DNA of 64,000 nucleotides from assembly GCF_017353255.1 (NCBI RefSeq), contig NZ_JAFMYU010000017.1, positions 95,771 through 159,770 on the forward strand, read 5' to 3'. This document shows, piece by piece, positions 50,778 through 59,657 of this stretch (its first letter is position 1; each line of letters begins with the position of its first letter). This stretch comes from Fibrella aquatilis (GTDB lineage Bacteria; Bacteroidota; Bacteroidia; Cytophagales; Spirosomataceae). The translations under genes were made by a program, and so were the position numbers. Below the pieces are notes generated by a model, which was given only the letters and a program-made list of their open reading frames with translations, was not told the origin of the DNA and ran no database searches.

Positions 50778-51362
50778 ATGCTATCTCCTACCCTCACGGC
50801 ACCCAAACCAGCCGCTGTAGCTGAAGATCCGTATCGGCAACCGGTCTTTTCCATCCAGAACAAACTACGTCGGCTGGTCTGGATCATGAGTTGGGCCTTG
50901 CTCTGTAGCTGGACGCCCCGGCCGTTGCACGCCTGGCGTATTTGGGTCATTCGCCTGTTTGGCGGGAAAATTGGCCGCCACAACGCCATCTATTCCAACT
51001 GCACAATCTGGGCACCGTGGCTGCTGGAAACAGAAGACGTGGTCATCATTGGCCCCAACGTAGAGGTGTACAATCCGGGTGGGGTCTACATTGGCCACCA
51101 CGCCATTGTGTCGCAGCATGCTTACCTCTGCGGGGCCACCCACGACTACAACAGCCCGGCCTTTACTTACCTGCCAACCAAGCTGGTGCTGGAACCCTAC
51201 GTCTGGATCTGCGCCAAAGCCGTGGTGCTCCCCGGCGTACGGTGTGCCGAGGGCAGTATTCTGGGGGCCGGGTCTATCCTGTCGAAACACACCAGGCCCT
51301 GGACCATCTACGCCGGCAACCCCGCCCGCCCCGTTAAAACACGGACCAATTTCACCGAATAA
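50778..51362 (+). CDS. WcaF-type sugar O-acetyltransferase
   Basis: This 194-residue LbetaH acetyltransferase resembles WcaF, the putative colanic acid acetyltransferase. It has an N-terminal amphipathic segment (LVWIMSWALLCSWTPRPLHA), then IGRHNAIYSNCTIWAPWLLE and VIIGPNVEVYNPGGVYIGHH, followed by QHAYLCGATHDY with the catalytic-type His. It would transfer acetyl from acetyl-CoA to the exopolysaccharide repeat unit. The next gene starts 4 nt after its stop. Confidence 0.9.
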   Translation: MLSPTLTAPKPAAVAEDPYRQPVFSIQNKLRRLVWIMSWALLCSWTPRPLHAWRIWVIRLFGGKIGRHNAIYSNCTIWAPWLLETEDVVIIGPNVEVYNPGGVYIGHHAIVSQHAYLCGATHDYNSPAFTYLPTKLVLEPYVWICAKAVVLPGVRCAEGSILGAGSILSKHTRPWTIYAGNPARPVKTRTNFTE

Positions 51363-51366
51363 GATC

Positions 51367-52422
51367 ATGGAAAGGATTAAAGGGATAGATACTATCCGTT
51401 TTGTGTGTGCACTCATTGTGGTGCTGGGCCATTTCGGTTTTCCAAAGCCAGACCTGGTCGCGTCGGCCAGTAACCCCATCCTGTTCGCGATCAATGGCTT
51501 TATCGACAACGCCTTCAACGGACCGGCGGCGGTTATCGTATTTTTTATCATCAGCGGCTTTTGCATTCATTACCCGTTTGTGGGGTGCAAATCGGTACCA
51601 CTATATCCCTATTATAGTCGGCGTATTATTCGAATTTGTTTGCCAGCATTAATCGCTATGGGTGTATACAGTTTGGTGGGTTTGAAATTAACGGTACCTC
51701 ATTATGGTGTATTCTGGAGTGTGATCTGCGAGCTGATTTATTATCTTCTTTATCCACTACTATTACAGGTCAGAAATAAGCTAAGCTGGGGCAAATTAAT
51801 TCTGCCAAGTTTCGTTGTTTATTTTATGGTTTGTTTCACGAACCTCGATCAGATTGCCGCTGCCCAGAATAATTATATTGATCTGGGAGCGCTTACCTGG
51901 ATTATTGGGCTACCCTGCTGGTTACTAGGGTGTTGGCTTGCCGAAAATTATCAGCTTTTCTCCTATACGGCTACGTCGCAAATCTGGATACTTCGGGCGG
52001 GTATTTTCTTCGCAAGTGTCTTTCTCCAGGTTATTAAATTCCACGTTCACTCGCCCTTTGCCAGCAATATATTTACCCTGAATGCATTTGCCTTTCCTGT
52101 GTGCTGGTGGCTGGGGCTAGAGATTATTTATTTCAAAGAACGGATCCCATCACCCATCCTGGAGCGGGCAGGCCGCTGGAGTTATTCGCTCTACATTATT
52201 CACCAGACTATACCGGCCATGATTACACTACTTGGAGTAGCCTGGCTACAGGGTGCTGGCTTAAAAATAGTGCAACTTGTAGTGGCCCTGGCGGTATCGT
52301 ATGTTTTCTTTTTAGTAGTCGAAAAACCGTCGCATAAACTGGCAAAATACGTGAGCCGAGCCGTACGTCGGTCGTCTACCGCTGCCGCCCCCGTTCGCGC
52401 TGTATCCAATCGTGTATCATAG
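51367..52422 (+). CDS. Acyltransferase family 3 membrane protein
   Basis: The 351-residue protein has about ten transmembrane helices, and its N-terminus GIDTIRFVCALIVVLGHFGF contains the essential His of acyltransferase-3 (OatA/NodX-type) proteins. FFIISGFCIHYPF follows. It probably acetylates or acylates the exopolysaccharide at the membrane. The ATG at 51367 is clear; the longer open frame from 51079 is out-of-frame readthrough of the previous gene. Its middle third (about 51600-52120) is noticeably AT-richer than the rest. Confidence 0.88.
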   Translation: MERIKGIDTIRFVCALIVVLGHFGFPKPDLVASASNPILFAINGFIDNAFNGPAAVIVFFIISGFCIHYPFVGCKSVPLYPYYSRRIIRICLPALIAMGVYSLVGLKLTVPHYGVFWSVICELIYYLLYPLLLQVRNKLSWGKLILPSFVVYFMVCFTNLDQIAAAQNNYIDLGALTWIIGLPCWLLGCWLAENYQLFSYTATSQIWILRAGIFFASVFLQVIKFHVHSPFASNIFTLNAFAFPVCWWLGLEIIYFKERIPSPILERAGRWSYSLYIIHQTIPAMITLLGVAWLQGAGLKIVQLVVALAVSYVFFLVVEKPSHKLAKYVSRAVRRSSTAAAPVRAVSNRVS

Positions 52423-52433
52423 CCGCCATCCCG

Positions 52434-53687
52434 ATGAACCTGTTAATCTACGATATCAACTACGCACCGGAACTCACGGGCGTGGGCAAATACACCGGCG
52501 AGATGGGGTCCTGGCTGGCTGCGCAGGGCCATACCGTAGACGTAATTACGGCCATGCCCTACTACCCCGAATGGCGGGTGCACCCTGCCTACCGGGGCCG
52601 GGGCTGGTTTACCGAACACATCGATGGCGTGACGGTGCATCGCTGCCCGCTCTACGTACCCAACAAGGTGACGTCGCTGAGCCGGGTGATCCACGAGTTT
52701 TCGTTTCAGCTCAGCAGCTTTCCGCTATGGCTACGACGTTGTTTTTCAACCCGTTACGATGCAGTCATCTGCGTAGCACCGCCGTTCCATGCCAGCCTGC
52801 TCCCCGTTTTATTTGCCAAACTGACCAACACGCCGCTCTGGATTCACTTGCAGGACCTGCAAATCGATATGGCCAAAGAACTGGGCATGTTTAAAAACGG
52901 ACGCTTTATCGACCTGCTCTTTTCGGCTGAGGCCCGGATGCTGAAACAGGCCTCGGTGGTGTCGACTATCAGCGAGGGCATGATTCGGAAGGTGGCCGAC
53001 AAGCGCGTGCTGACCGAAACACCGCTGCTGTTTCCCAACTGGGTAGATGAAACGGTGATCAGGCCCTTACCCCGCAGCCAGTCGCTCCGTGCCGAATTTG
53101 GGCTGAGCGACACCGACAAAGTGGTGCTGTATTCGGGTAGCCTGGGCGAAAAGCAGGGCCTGGAGTTGATCATGGAAGCCGCCCGGCATTTTCAGCAGCA
53201 GCCCGACGTAAAATTTCTGATTGTGGGATCGGGCGGGGGCAAAACGCGGCTCGAGGCCCTGGTGCAACAGCTTCAGCTCACTAACGTATACTTCCATCCG
53301 TTACAGCCCTACGAGAAGCTGGCGGCCCTGCTGGCCACGCCGGATGTTCACCTGGTATTGCAGAAAAAATCGGCCTCTGACCTGGTGCTGCCGTCCAAGC
53401 TGACGGGTATGCTGGCGGCGGGTGGGTGCGCGCTGGTATCGGCGGTACCGGACACTACGCTCTACGACGTGGTCAGTACGCACCAGATGGGCCTGCTGAT
53501 TGAACCCGAATCGGCCCCGGCCCTCATTGCGGGCCTCACCCACGCGCTCACCACCGACCTGTCGCACTACCGGCATAACGCCCGCGCCTACGCCCAGAAG
53601 TACCTGAGCAAAGAGGCCATTCTGCGGCAGTTCGAGGCCGATCTGTTCCATCTTCAACAACGCTCACTGCCGCTTTCACTTGCCTAA
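52434..53687 (+). CDS. WcaI-type glycosyltransferase family 4
   Basis: This 417-residue GT4 enzyme is close in layout to WcaI of colanic acid synthesis. The N-terminus is MNLLIYDINYAPELTGVGKY, then AMPYYPEWRVHPAYRGRGW, IHLQDLQIDMAKELGMFKNG, VLYSGSLGEKQGLELIMEA and LPSKLTGMLAAGG. It probably adds fucose- or hexose-type residues during repeat-unit assembly. A short heptad-repeat element follows its stop codon by 2 nt. Confidence 0.9.
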   Translation: MNLLIYDINYAPELTGVGKYTGEMGSWLAAQGHTVDVITAMPYYPEWRVHPAYRGRGWFTEHIDGVTVHRCPLYVPNKVTSLSRVIHEFSFQLSSFPLWLRRCFSTRYDAVICVAPPFHASLLPVLFAKLTNTPLWIHLQDLQIDMAKELGMFKNGRFIDLLFSAEARMLKQASVVSTISEGMIRKVADKRVLTETPLLFPNWVDETVIRPLPRSQSLRAEFGLSDTDKVVLYSGSLGEKQGLELIMEAARHFQQQPDVKFLIVGSGGGKTRLEALVQQLQLTNVYFHPLQPYEKLAALLATPDVHLVLQKKSASDLVLPSKLTGMLAAGGCALVSAVPDTTLYDVVSTHQMGLLIEPESAPALIAGLTHALTTDLSHYRHNARAYAQKYLSKEAILRQFEADLFHLQQRSLPLSLA

Positions 53688-53689
53688 AG

Positions 53690-53731
53690 GGATGCTGGAT
53701 GCGTCCAGAATCCATCATTCAGCATACAACC
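53690..53731. repeat. Short inverted heptad element before the Wzi-like gene
   Basis: Left heptads GGATGCT and GGATGCG (53690-53703) are followed without a loop by TCCAGAA, TCCATCA, TTCAGCA, TACAACC (53704-53731). ATGCTGGATG and CATTCAGCAT form the best pairing. The right part shares TTCAGCATNCAAC with the element inside the sulfite reductase gene. Confidence 0.6.
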
Positions 53732-53736
53732 AACGT

Positions 53737-55278
53737 ATGAAACATCTATCTCCATGTTCGCTCCTCGGCTTGCTTGGCGCAATTTTGCTCACCCACGCAG
53801 CCGCGTTTGGTCAGTTTTATAACCGGCCCGTGGCCGACACCGCCACGGCGCAGGGGGTTCGGTACCGGGTAGCCCTGGGTGGAATTGCGGCCAGCAACGG
53901 CACCACTCCGTTCTGGATTCGCTCGAACCAGTTTGGCACTATTCCGTTCAATTCGCCCACGGGTCTGGCCAGTGTGGGTGCCGTGGGCATCTGGGGCGAC
54001 CCCACCCAACGCCGACCCTACCTGAAAGCGGGTGTCGAGGTGGTGGCCAATCTGAACGGGGCTTCTCGCCTGGTGCTGCCTGAAGCCTACGCCGCCATTC
54101 GGTTCGGCCACGGGGAGCTGTATGTGGGGCGGCGCAAAGAAATCAACGGCCTCACCGACACTCTGCTCACCTCGGGTTCTGTTGCCTGGTCGGGCAATGC
54201 ACTGCCTATTACCCAGATACGCCTGGGCACCAACGGCTTTGCCCCGCTGAAAATGGCGGGTGGGCTGTTTGCCGTCAACGCTTTCATCAGCCACGGCTGG
54301 TTTGCCAACACCGACTCTATGCGCAACGTGAAGCTGCACGCCAAATCGGTGTTTTTGCGCATTGGCAAACCCAACTGGAAAGTCCGGTTCTACGGGGGCA
54401 TCAACCATTTTGTGCAGTGGGGCGGCGACTCGCCTTACCTGCCCAGCTTCGTGGCGAAAGAGGGGCACATCGCCAGCGACTGGAATGCCTACAAAAACGT
54501 GGTCTGGCCCGTAGGTGCCGTCAGTGGCAACGATGGGCAGATATCAACCATCGACTCGCTGAATCAGGTAGGCAACCATTTGGGATCTATCGACATGGGC
54601 ATGGACGTTCAGTTTGCCCGGTCGAACCTGTACCTCTACTATCAGCATATTTACGAGGATGGATCGGGCGTAAAATTCCAGAATTTCCCCGACGGCCTGT
54701 TTGGCATTCGCTGGCGTAAAGACAGGCCCAGTTCACACCAGGCCGTGCAGCTAAAACAACTGACAGTTGAATTTTTGACGTCCATAAACCGCAGCGGTAC
54801 ATCGCCCATTTATGGCCGAGATAATTATTTTTTTAACGGTCAATACATTGAGGGTTGGGTACAGCAAAAAAACGTGATCGGCACGCCAATTTTCACCAGA
54901 ACCAACGATTTACCGAATGATCTGCGGTACAATAATGAGTGGTTTAACCGAAAAATGGAAGTTACCGACAAAAACAAACCTGGCTGGGTATTGCCCGTAA
55001 ATAATAATGCCGTACAAACCGTTCATTTGGGTCTATATGCCCTCGTGTCTGACCGTATACCAGTAGTTTTGCTCGTAACAGCAAATCGTTATTACGAATG
55101 GCCAAATACAAAAAAATACTACGATCAGCTCTATACCAGCCTTGAGGTAAACAATCTGTTACGCCTGAACGCCAGCGGCCTTCAGGCCGGCGTAAAGCTA
55201 GCCTTCGACAGCGGGCGTATTTTCAGCTCGAACCTGGGGGGTATGTTGACTATCCGGAAAGAGGGATTCTTCAGATAG
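53737..55278 (+). CDS. Capsule assembly protein, Wzi-like outer-membrane barrel
   Basis: The 513-residue protein has a signal peptide (LLGAILLTHAAAFGQ) and an aromatic-rich outer-membrane beta-barrel, beginning GTTPFWIRSNQFGTIPFN, a segment typical of the capsule assembly Wzi family. Wzi binds polysaccharide at the cell surface and helps attach it. I start at the ATG at 53737, since the upstream in-frame codons fall in the repeat element. The 3' third is AT-richer than the 5' part. Confidence 0.86.
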   Translation: MKHLSPCSLLGLLGAILLTHAAAFGQFYNRPVADTATAQGVRYRVALGGIAASNGTTPFWIRSNQFGTIPFNSPTGLASVGAVGIWGDPTQRRPYLKAGVEVVANLNGASRLVLPEAYAAIRFGHGELYVGRRKEINGLTDTLLTSGSVAWSGNALPITQIRLGTNGFAPLKMAGGLFAVNAFISHGWFANTDSMRNVKLHAKSVFLRIGKPNWKVRFYGGINHFVQWGGDSPYLPSFVAKEGHIASDWNAYKNVVWPVGAVSGNDGQISTIDSLNQVGNHLGSIDMGMDVQFARSNLYLYYQHIYEDGSGVKFQNFPDGLFGIRWRKDRPSSHQAVQLKQLTVEFLTSINRSGTSPIYGRDNYFFNGQYIEGWVQQKNVIGTPIFTRTNDLPNDLRYNNEWFNRKMEVTDKNKPGWVLPVNNNAVQTVHLGLYALVSDRIPVVLLVTANRYYEWPNTKKYYDQLYTSLEVNNLLRLNASGLQAGVKLAFDSGRIFSSNLGGMLTIRKEGFFR

Positions 55279-55300
55279 ACCTGTAACAAGAAGTAAGTCT

Positions 55301-56446
55301 ATGAATCGCATTAAAAGCATCGATGGGCTACGGGCCATTTCAATTACCATGGTACTGCTGGGTCATGCGGCCCACACCCTGCCAAAATCCATTGCCGAAT
55401 CACCAATTTATGCCTTTTTTTCCAATTCGGCCCTGGGCGTTAAAGTCTTCTTTGTCATCAGTGGCTACCTGATTACCAGACTGTTGCTGCTGGAAGAAAA
55501 GAAAACGGGCAGTATTCATATCGGACAGTTCTACATCCGGCGGGTGTTCCGAATTTTTCCCGTATTCTACCTGTACATCCTGGTTGTTTTACTGCTGAAA
55601 TGGTTTGTTGTACCCGATATGTTCGGTAGTTATTCGCTGGTGGTGTTTGCCGGTTTGTATCTCTGGAATTACAAACATTTGCTGAGTGCACCCGTCAGCC
55701 CCGACGACAAAGGCAACTGGTTTTTTGGCCATTTCTGGTCATTATCAATGGAAGAGCAATTTTATTTACTCTGGCCATTAGCCTTTAAAAAATTGACTAA
55801 AATCAGGCTGATTCAGATTACAATCACACTCATTTTAGTGATGCCCATTATTCGACTACTTACATATTTTTTTGTTCCCGATAGTCGGGGCCAAATAGGT
55901 ATGATGCTACATACCGGCGGCGACGCTATTTTGACCGGTTGTCTGGGGGCTTTACTAGAAAACAAAATCTTGAACAATCGACGTATACTCACACTGTTGC
56001 ATAGTTGGTTATTTGTTACCGCGTTGTGCCTATTTCTATTTATCATTTCGCCCATGTTGAGTGGCCGGTACCAGGGGGCTTATTTTCTTCCCATTGGCAT
56101 TACGCTCAACAACATGTCGATTCTATTTATTCTCCTATGGAGCATTCATGTTCCGTCGCGGGTGGCTACGGTACTGAACTCGGCGGCGTTTGTGCAGGTG
56201 GGTGTGCTGTCGTATTCACTGTACGTCTGGCAGCAATTGTTTCTAACGGATAAAGAAGGGTATTGGCCTGCTCAGTTCCCGCAGAACCTGTTGCTGGCCG
56301 TGGCGGCTGCCGTGTTCTCGTACTACGTGCTGGAGAAGCCAATTCTGAAGCTGAAAGACCGCTTCAAAGCCACCGCGGCCAAACCCGTACTCAGCCAACA
56401 GCCAGAAACTGGTGTGGTGGTGGGTCAGGCTGCTACGCCAGCCTAA
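55301..56446 (+). CDS. Acyltransferase family 3 membrane protein
   Basis: This 381-residue protein with about ten transmembrane helices starts IKSIDGLRAISITMVLLGHA, the OatA-type acyltransferase motif with the conserved His; VFFVISGYLITRLLL follows. It probably O-acetylates the polymer. Its last 14 bp overlap the convergent phosphatase gene. Part of the gene (about 55740-56150) is AT-rich. It is the last plus-strand gene of the exopolysaccharide cluster proper. Confidence 0.88.
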   Translation: MNRIKSIDGLRAISITMVLLGHAAHTLPKSIAESPIYAFFSNSALGVKVFFVISGYLITRLLLLEEKKTGSIHIGQFYIRRVFRIFPVFYLYILVVLLLKWFVVPDMFGSYSLVVFAGLYLWNYKHLLSAPVSPDDKGNWFFGHFWSLSMEEQFYLLWPLAFKKLTKIRLIQITITLILVMPIIRLLTYFFVPDSRGQIGMMLHTGGDAILTGCLGALLENKILNNRRILTLLHSWLFVTALCLFLFIISPMLSGRYQGAYFLPIGITLNNMSILFILLWSIHVPSRVATVLNSAAFVQVGVLSYSLYVWQQLFLTDKEGYWPAQFPQNLLLAVAAAVFSYYVLEKPILKLKDRFKATAAKPVLSQQPETGVVVGQAATPA

Positions 56447-57245
56447 CGAGGGGTTGCTCTTTCAATTGGTACCAGACGGCACTTTCAACAATTTTTTGAA
56501 GTGCAGCAAGGTCAGCAGTGCGGTGCAGGTCGCTGCTGACAAAGCTAATGGCTCGATCCTGTAACAAACTCATAGCCAGTGTTTTAGCCTGCGGCCCATA
56601 ACGTCCTGCCAGCGAGAGCAGGTTCAGCTGCAGTAAACAGCCCTGGTCTCGAAGCTGTGTTAACCGGCCGGGGTCGGTCTGGTAGTAGCGGTAGCGTTCG
56701 GGATGCGCCAAAACGGGGGTATAGCCTTTGAGCTGCATAGCAAACAGCCATTGGTCGAGTTGCATGGGGGCCGCTGCCCAGCCCGTTTCGACCAGCACGT
56801 ACCGGGCCGACCCGAAGGAGAGTAGTTCGTCGGTACGCAGGAGCACGTCAAACTGCTCATCGAGGAGGTATTCAGCGGCCACGGTCAGGTCGATGGGCAG
56901 GTTGGCTTCGGCCACGGCCTGCCGAACGGTTTCGCCCAACGCCCTGATCGCCTGCGCTGTGTTGGGGTAGTAATCCTGACTGACGTGGGGGGTGCAGATA
57001 ACGCGCCGGATGCCCCATTCGGCATACTGCGTCAAACAGGCCATGGTGTCGTCGAGGGTGGTCAGCCCATCGTCAATACCCGGCAAAAGGTGATTGTGCA
57101 TATCGACCATCCAGACCGCTTCCATGCGTTCGCGCAGCCCGGCACTGTCAGGGGCGAGCGAAAACAACTGTTTAAACGACTGTACCAGACTGTCTACACG
57201 CATGGAAAAGAAACCAATGAAGTAAGTGAAGATACGCGATAACAC
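56433..57245 (-). CDS. PHP-type tyrosine-protein phosphatase (CpsB/YwqE family)
   Basis: The 270-residue metal-dependent phosphatase has PHP motifs DMHNHLLPGIDDG, CTPHVSQDYY, LAHPERYRYY and SSDLHR. Enzymes of this family dephosphorylate the tyrosine cluster of BY-kinases. Here the natural substrate is the C-terminal tail of the Wzc-like kinase encoded at 40711-43071, so it takes the place of a Wzb-type phosphatase. The start may be the ATG at 57203 instead (14 residues shorter). It is encoded convergently at the end of the cluster and overlaps the acyltransferase gene by 14 bp, so its transcription is independent. Confidence 0.92.
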   Translation of the reverse strand: MLSRIFTYFIGFFSMRVDSLVQSFKQLFSLAPDSAGLRERMEAVWMVDMHNHLLPGIDDGLTTLDDTMACLTQYAEWGIRRVICTPHVSQDYYPNTAQAIRALGETVRQAVAEANLPIDLTVAAEYLLDEQFDVLLRTDELLSFGSARYVLVETGWAAAPMQLDQWLFAMQLKGYTPVLAHPERYRYYQTDPGRLTQLRDQGCLLQLNLLSLAGRYGPQAKTLAMSLLQDRAISFVSSDLHRTADLAALQKIVESAVWYQLKEQPLVRLA

Positions 57246-57284
57246 CCAAAACAGATTACCTCAACGTAAGCCTCATCGTAGCCC

Positions 57285-57992
57285 ATGCACCTACTCCTGG
57301 TTAGTACTCTCATTTCCAGCCTCTACGGGTCGTTGCCAACCAATCAGCACCAACCCCACGACACCACCGGCCAACGAAGCACGCAATCTGTTCAGGTGCA
57401 GCTTGGCACGACGGGTGCCCGCCTCTATTACTACCACAGTCTGGGAAAAGCCCAGCGCGTTAGCCTGCGCCTGGGCGCGCATTACCTGGCCTATCAGAAG
57501 CCCTTCAATGTGGCCATCGACAAGACGTCGAGCATCACGATCAGGCCCGACCTGCGGATCAATGCCACGGAGGTGAGCCTGAAATGGCAGGTGTTTCCCC
57601 GGCGGTCGCTGTACCTCACAGGGGGCATTTCCTATAACTGGCGGCCGTCGCTGGGTTTCATGCTAAACACCAGTAGCGATCTAAACCTCAGCGGGTTGGT
57701 GCTGAAAGCAGACGACATCGGCACGGTGAACATCAACTTCACCTGGCAGTCGGTGATGCCCTATGCGGGCATTGGTTTTGGACGAATCAGGACCAGACGC
57801 CGGTTTAGCACGGGCCTGGAACTGGGCGTCTTTTACCTGGGCAAGCCCACCGTTACCCTCGACTCAGACGGGGCGCTCAACAACACCACCCTTGCCGATC
57901 AGTTGCCCGCCATCAACCGCAACCTTTCCGGGTATCGTTATTTGCCCTCGCTGAACGTCACGCTGACTTACCAACTCAACAGGCCTAACTAA
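57285..57992 (+). CDS. Outer-membrane beta-barrel protein, function unknown
   Basis: The 235-residue protein has a short hydrophobic N-terminus (LLLVSTLISSLYGSL) that may act as a signal peptide. Alternating amphipathic strands (RVSLRLGAHYLAYQK, LYLTGGISYNW, MPYAGIGFGRIRTRRRFSTG) end in LNVTLTYQLN, the C-terminal strand of a small barrel. I cannot assign a family. The next gene starts 12 nt downstream, so the two form an operon with the lipoprotein, next to the exopolysaccharide cluster. Confidence 0.75.
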   Translation: MHLLLVSTLISSLYGSLPTNQHQPHDTTGQRSTQSVQVQLGTTGARLYYYHSLGKAQRVSLRLGAHYLAYQKPFNVAIDKTSSITIRPDLRINATEVSLKWQVFPRRSLYLTGGISYNWRPSLGFMLNTSSDLNLSGLVLKADDIGTVNINFTWQSVMPYAGIGFGRIRTRRRFSTGLELGVFYLGKPTVTLDSDGALNNTTLADQLPAINRNLSGYRYLPSLNVTLTYQLNRPN

Positions 57993-58004
57993 CCAACGCC
58001 ACCC

Positions 58005-59627
58005 ATGAATCGTACTGTTCTCTGTTACCTGCTATTGAGCCTGTTGATAGCCCTGGATGCCTGCCGCAATCCCCTGGATGGTGTTACAATCCGGCTGAAA
58101 GATCCGCTACAGGCGGGAATAGTAGATTGCCGCCTGTACGACCCGTCGGGTAATCCCCGGCCCGGCACCACCCAGATCATCCTGGCCGGACCCGATGCGG
58201 GCGAGGTGGTGACGACCCTCAACACCAGGAACTTCAAGATCAACAGCGACGGCGTGTTGCTACTGGCCCCCTCGCCCAACGTGTTGCCCTCGGCCGCCGA
58301 CCCGGTTCGGTTTACGCTGGCGCTCGAAACACCGGGCTACCTCACTGTAGTGCAGCCATTTATCATTGCCAATAATAACCGACAGGGACGATACATGCCC
58401 CTTATTAGCCTGACAAGACCCCCCGAAAGCGTAACCCCCGCCCAACTGGAGGCAGGGCAGGGCGGTGCCGATGGTGCGTTGTTGGCCGGTGTTTCGCTAA
58501 CTACCAGGCCCAGCCTACCTGCGGTAGACCGGGCCGGTATAGCTCTTCAGCCGGGCACCGTATGTACCGACCGCGAGGGTGCTGCCGTGGCTGGTATGCT
58601 CACCGCCCAACTGATCCACACCAACGCACGGACTAACAACCCAGGGGCACAATTGCCGGGCGGTACCATCCTCGACAATGTGGCAGGCTTTAGCGGTGGT
58701 ACCCTGCCGGGTACGATGCGCCTGCAAACCATTGCCGGTTCACTCACCGTGACGCTCTACAACGAGGCCTATCAATTGGTCAATACACTATCGAAACCAA
58801 TACACCTGACCATGGAGCTGAATCCGGTTACGACGAACCAGGCGAAAGGCCGGATTATTCAGGTAGGCGATAGTATTCCGCTGTTTCGGTACGACGCTCA
58901 GGAGCGTAGCTGGCAACAGGTACGGCCGGGGGTGATCCTGCGCGATGACGTCACCGGCCGTCTGGTGCTGCACAGTGACGTGAGCAAAACAGGAGCCTAC
59001 ATTGCAGCCTGGACACAGTCGGTGTGCAAACTTGGCCCGGTGTTTAGGGTAAGCAGCAAGCTCAGCAACGTAGACGTGAATTACTTTTGCCAACTCGTTG
59101 ATGCACAGACGAATAATCTGATAAGTCAGTTCTACACCAACGTAAACAACGGCATTACTATCAGCATCTACGACCAGGAGCCGGGGCGGCGCTATAGGCT
59201 GCGTGTCTTCGACCAAACCGATGCCTGGGGCAAAGGCACCAAAGGCGGGCTGATGGGTGAATCGGGCGTGGCCGAGTCCTGCAACGCCACGCCCGTGCCG
59301 ATCAATCTGAGCGAGTTACCCGTTCCGGCGGCCACCAAACTCGATTTCCAGTTTTCCTGCCCCGCCGGCAAGGCACTGGACGAAGCCTCGCTGCCGTCGC
59401 TGGTGAAAGCGCAGTATAGCGAGGTAGGCAAAGAAAACTGGCAGGACCTGCTCACCGCCACCAAAACCCAGCGCAGTGTGATGTCCTACAAAATTCAGGT
59501 GGGCAAACGCTACGACTTCCGCGCCAGCCTCGACGGCGGAGCCACCTGGCTCCTGCGCCAGAATGACTACCTGGTCGATAAACCCGAATGGACGTTTAAA
59601 ATCAAGTCGGAGATATATTGTAAGTAG
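58005..59627 (+). CDS. Lipoprotein of unknown function
   Basis: This 540-residue protein has a signal ending ALDACRN, so it is a probable lipoprotein. The mature part is rich in beta strands and looks like several immunoglobulin- or carboxypeptidase-regulatory-like modules (CRLYDPSGNPRPGTTQIILA near residue 45; VCTDREGAAVAGMLTAQLIH near 187). The latter resembles the start of a surface-protein module in which a peptide bond or metal could be bound, but no catalytic residues are evident. It forms an operon with the barrel protein before it. Its stop codon lies in a small hairpin shared with the convergent FKBP gene. Confidence 0.72.
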   Translation: MNRTVLCYLLLSLLIALDACRNPLDGVTIRLKDPLQAGIVDCRLYDPSGNPRPGTTQIILAGPDAGEVVTTLNTRNFKINSDGVLLLAPSPNVLPSAADPVRFTLALETPGYLTVVQPFIIANNNRQGRYMPLISLTRPPESVTPAQLEAGQGGADGALLAGVSLTTRPSLPAVDRAGIALQPGTVCTDREGAAVAGMLTAQLIHTNARTNNPGAQLPGGTILDNVAGFSGGTLPGTMRLQTIAGSLTVTLYNEAYQLVNTLSKPIHLTMELNPVTTNQAKGRIIQVGDSIPLFRYDAQERSWQQVRPGVILRDDVTGRLVLHSDVSKTGAYIAAWTQSVCKLGPVFRVSSKLSNVDVNYFCQLVDAQTNNLISQFYTNVNNGITISIYDQEPGRRYRLRVFDQTDAWGKGTKGGLMGESGVAESCNATPVPINLSELPVPAATKLDFQFSCPAGKALDEASLPSLVKAQYSEVGKENWQDLLTATKTQRSVMSYKIQVGKRYDFRASLDGGATWLLRQNDYLVDKPEWTFKIKSEIYCK

Positions 59628-59657
59628 TGATTGGTCATCAAATGACTAATCACTACT
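59623..59657. repeat. 16-bp hairpin spanning two convergent stop codons
   Basis: AGTAGTGATTGGTCAT (59623-59638) and ATGACTAATCACTACT (59642-59657) pair with one mismatch around the loop CAA. The hairpin includes the stop codons of both the lipoprotein gene (plus) and the FKBP gene (minus). It is the smallest and weakest member of the repeat family and could terminate transcription both ways. Confidence 0.75.

Noticed and set aside
51079..51366. 96-codon N-terminal extension of the acyltransferase frame
   Set aside because: It is out-of-frame translation of the WcaF-type gene; the acyltransferase begins normally at 51367.
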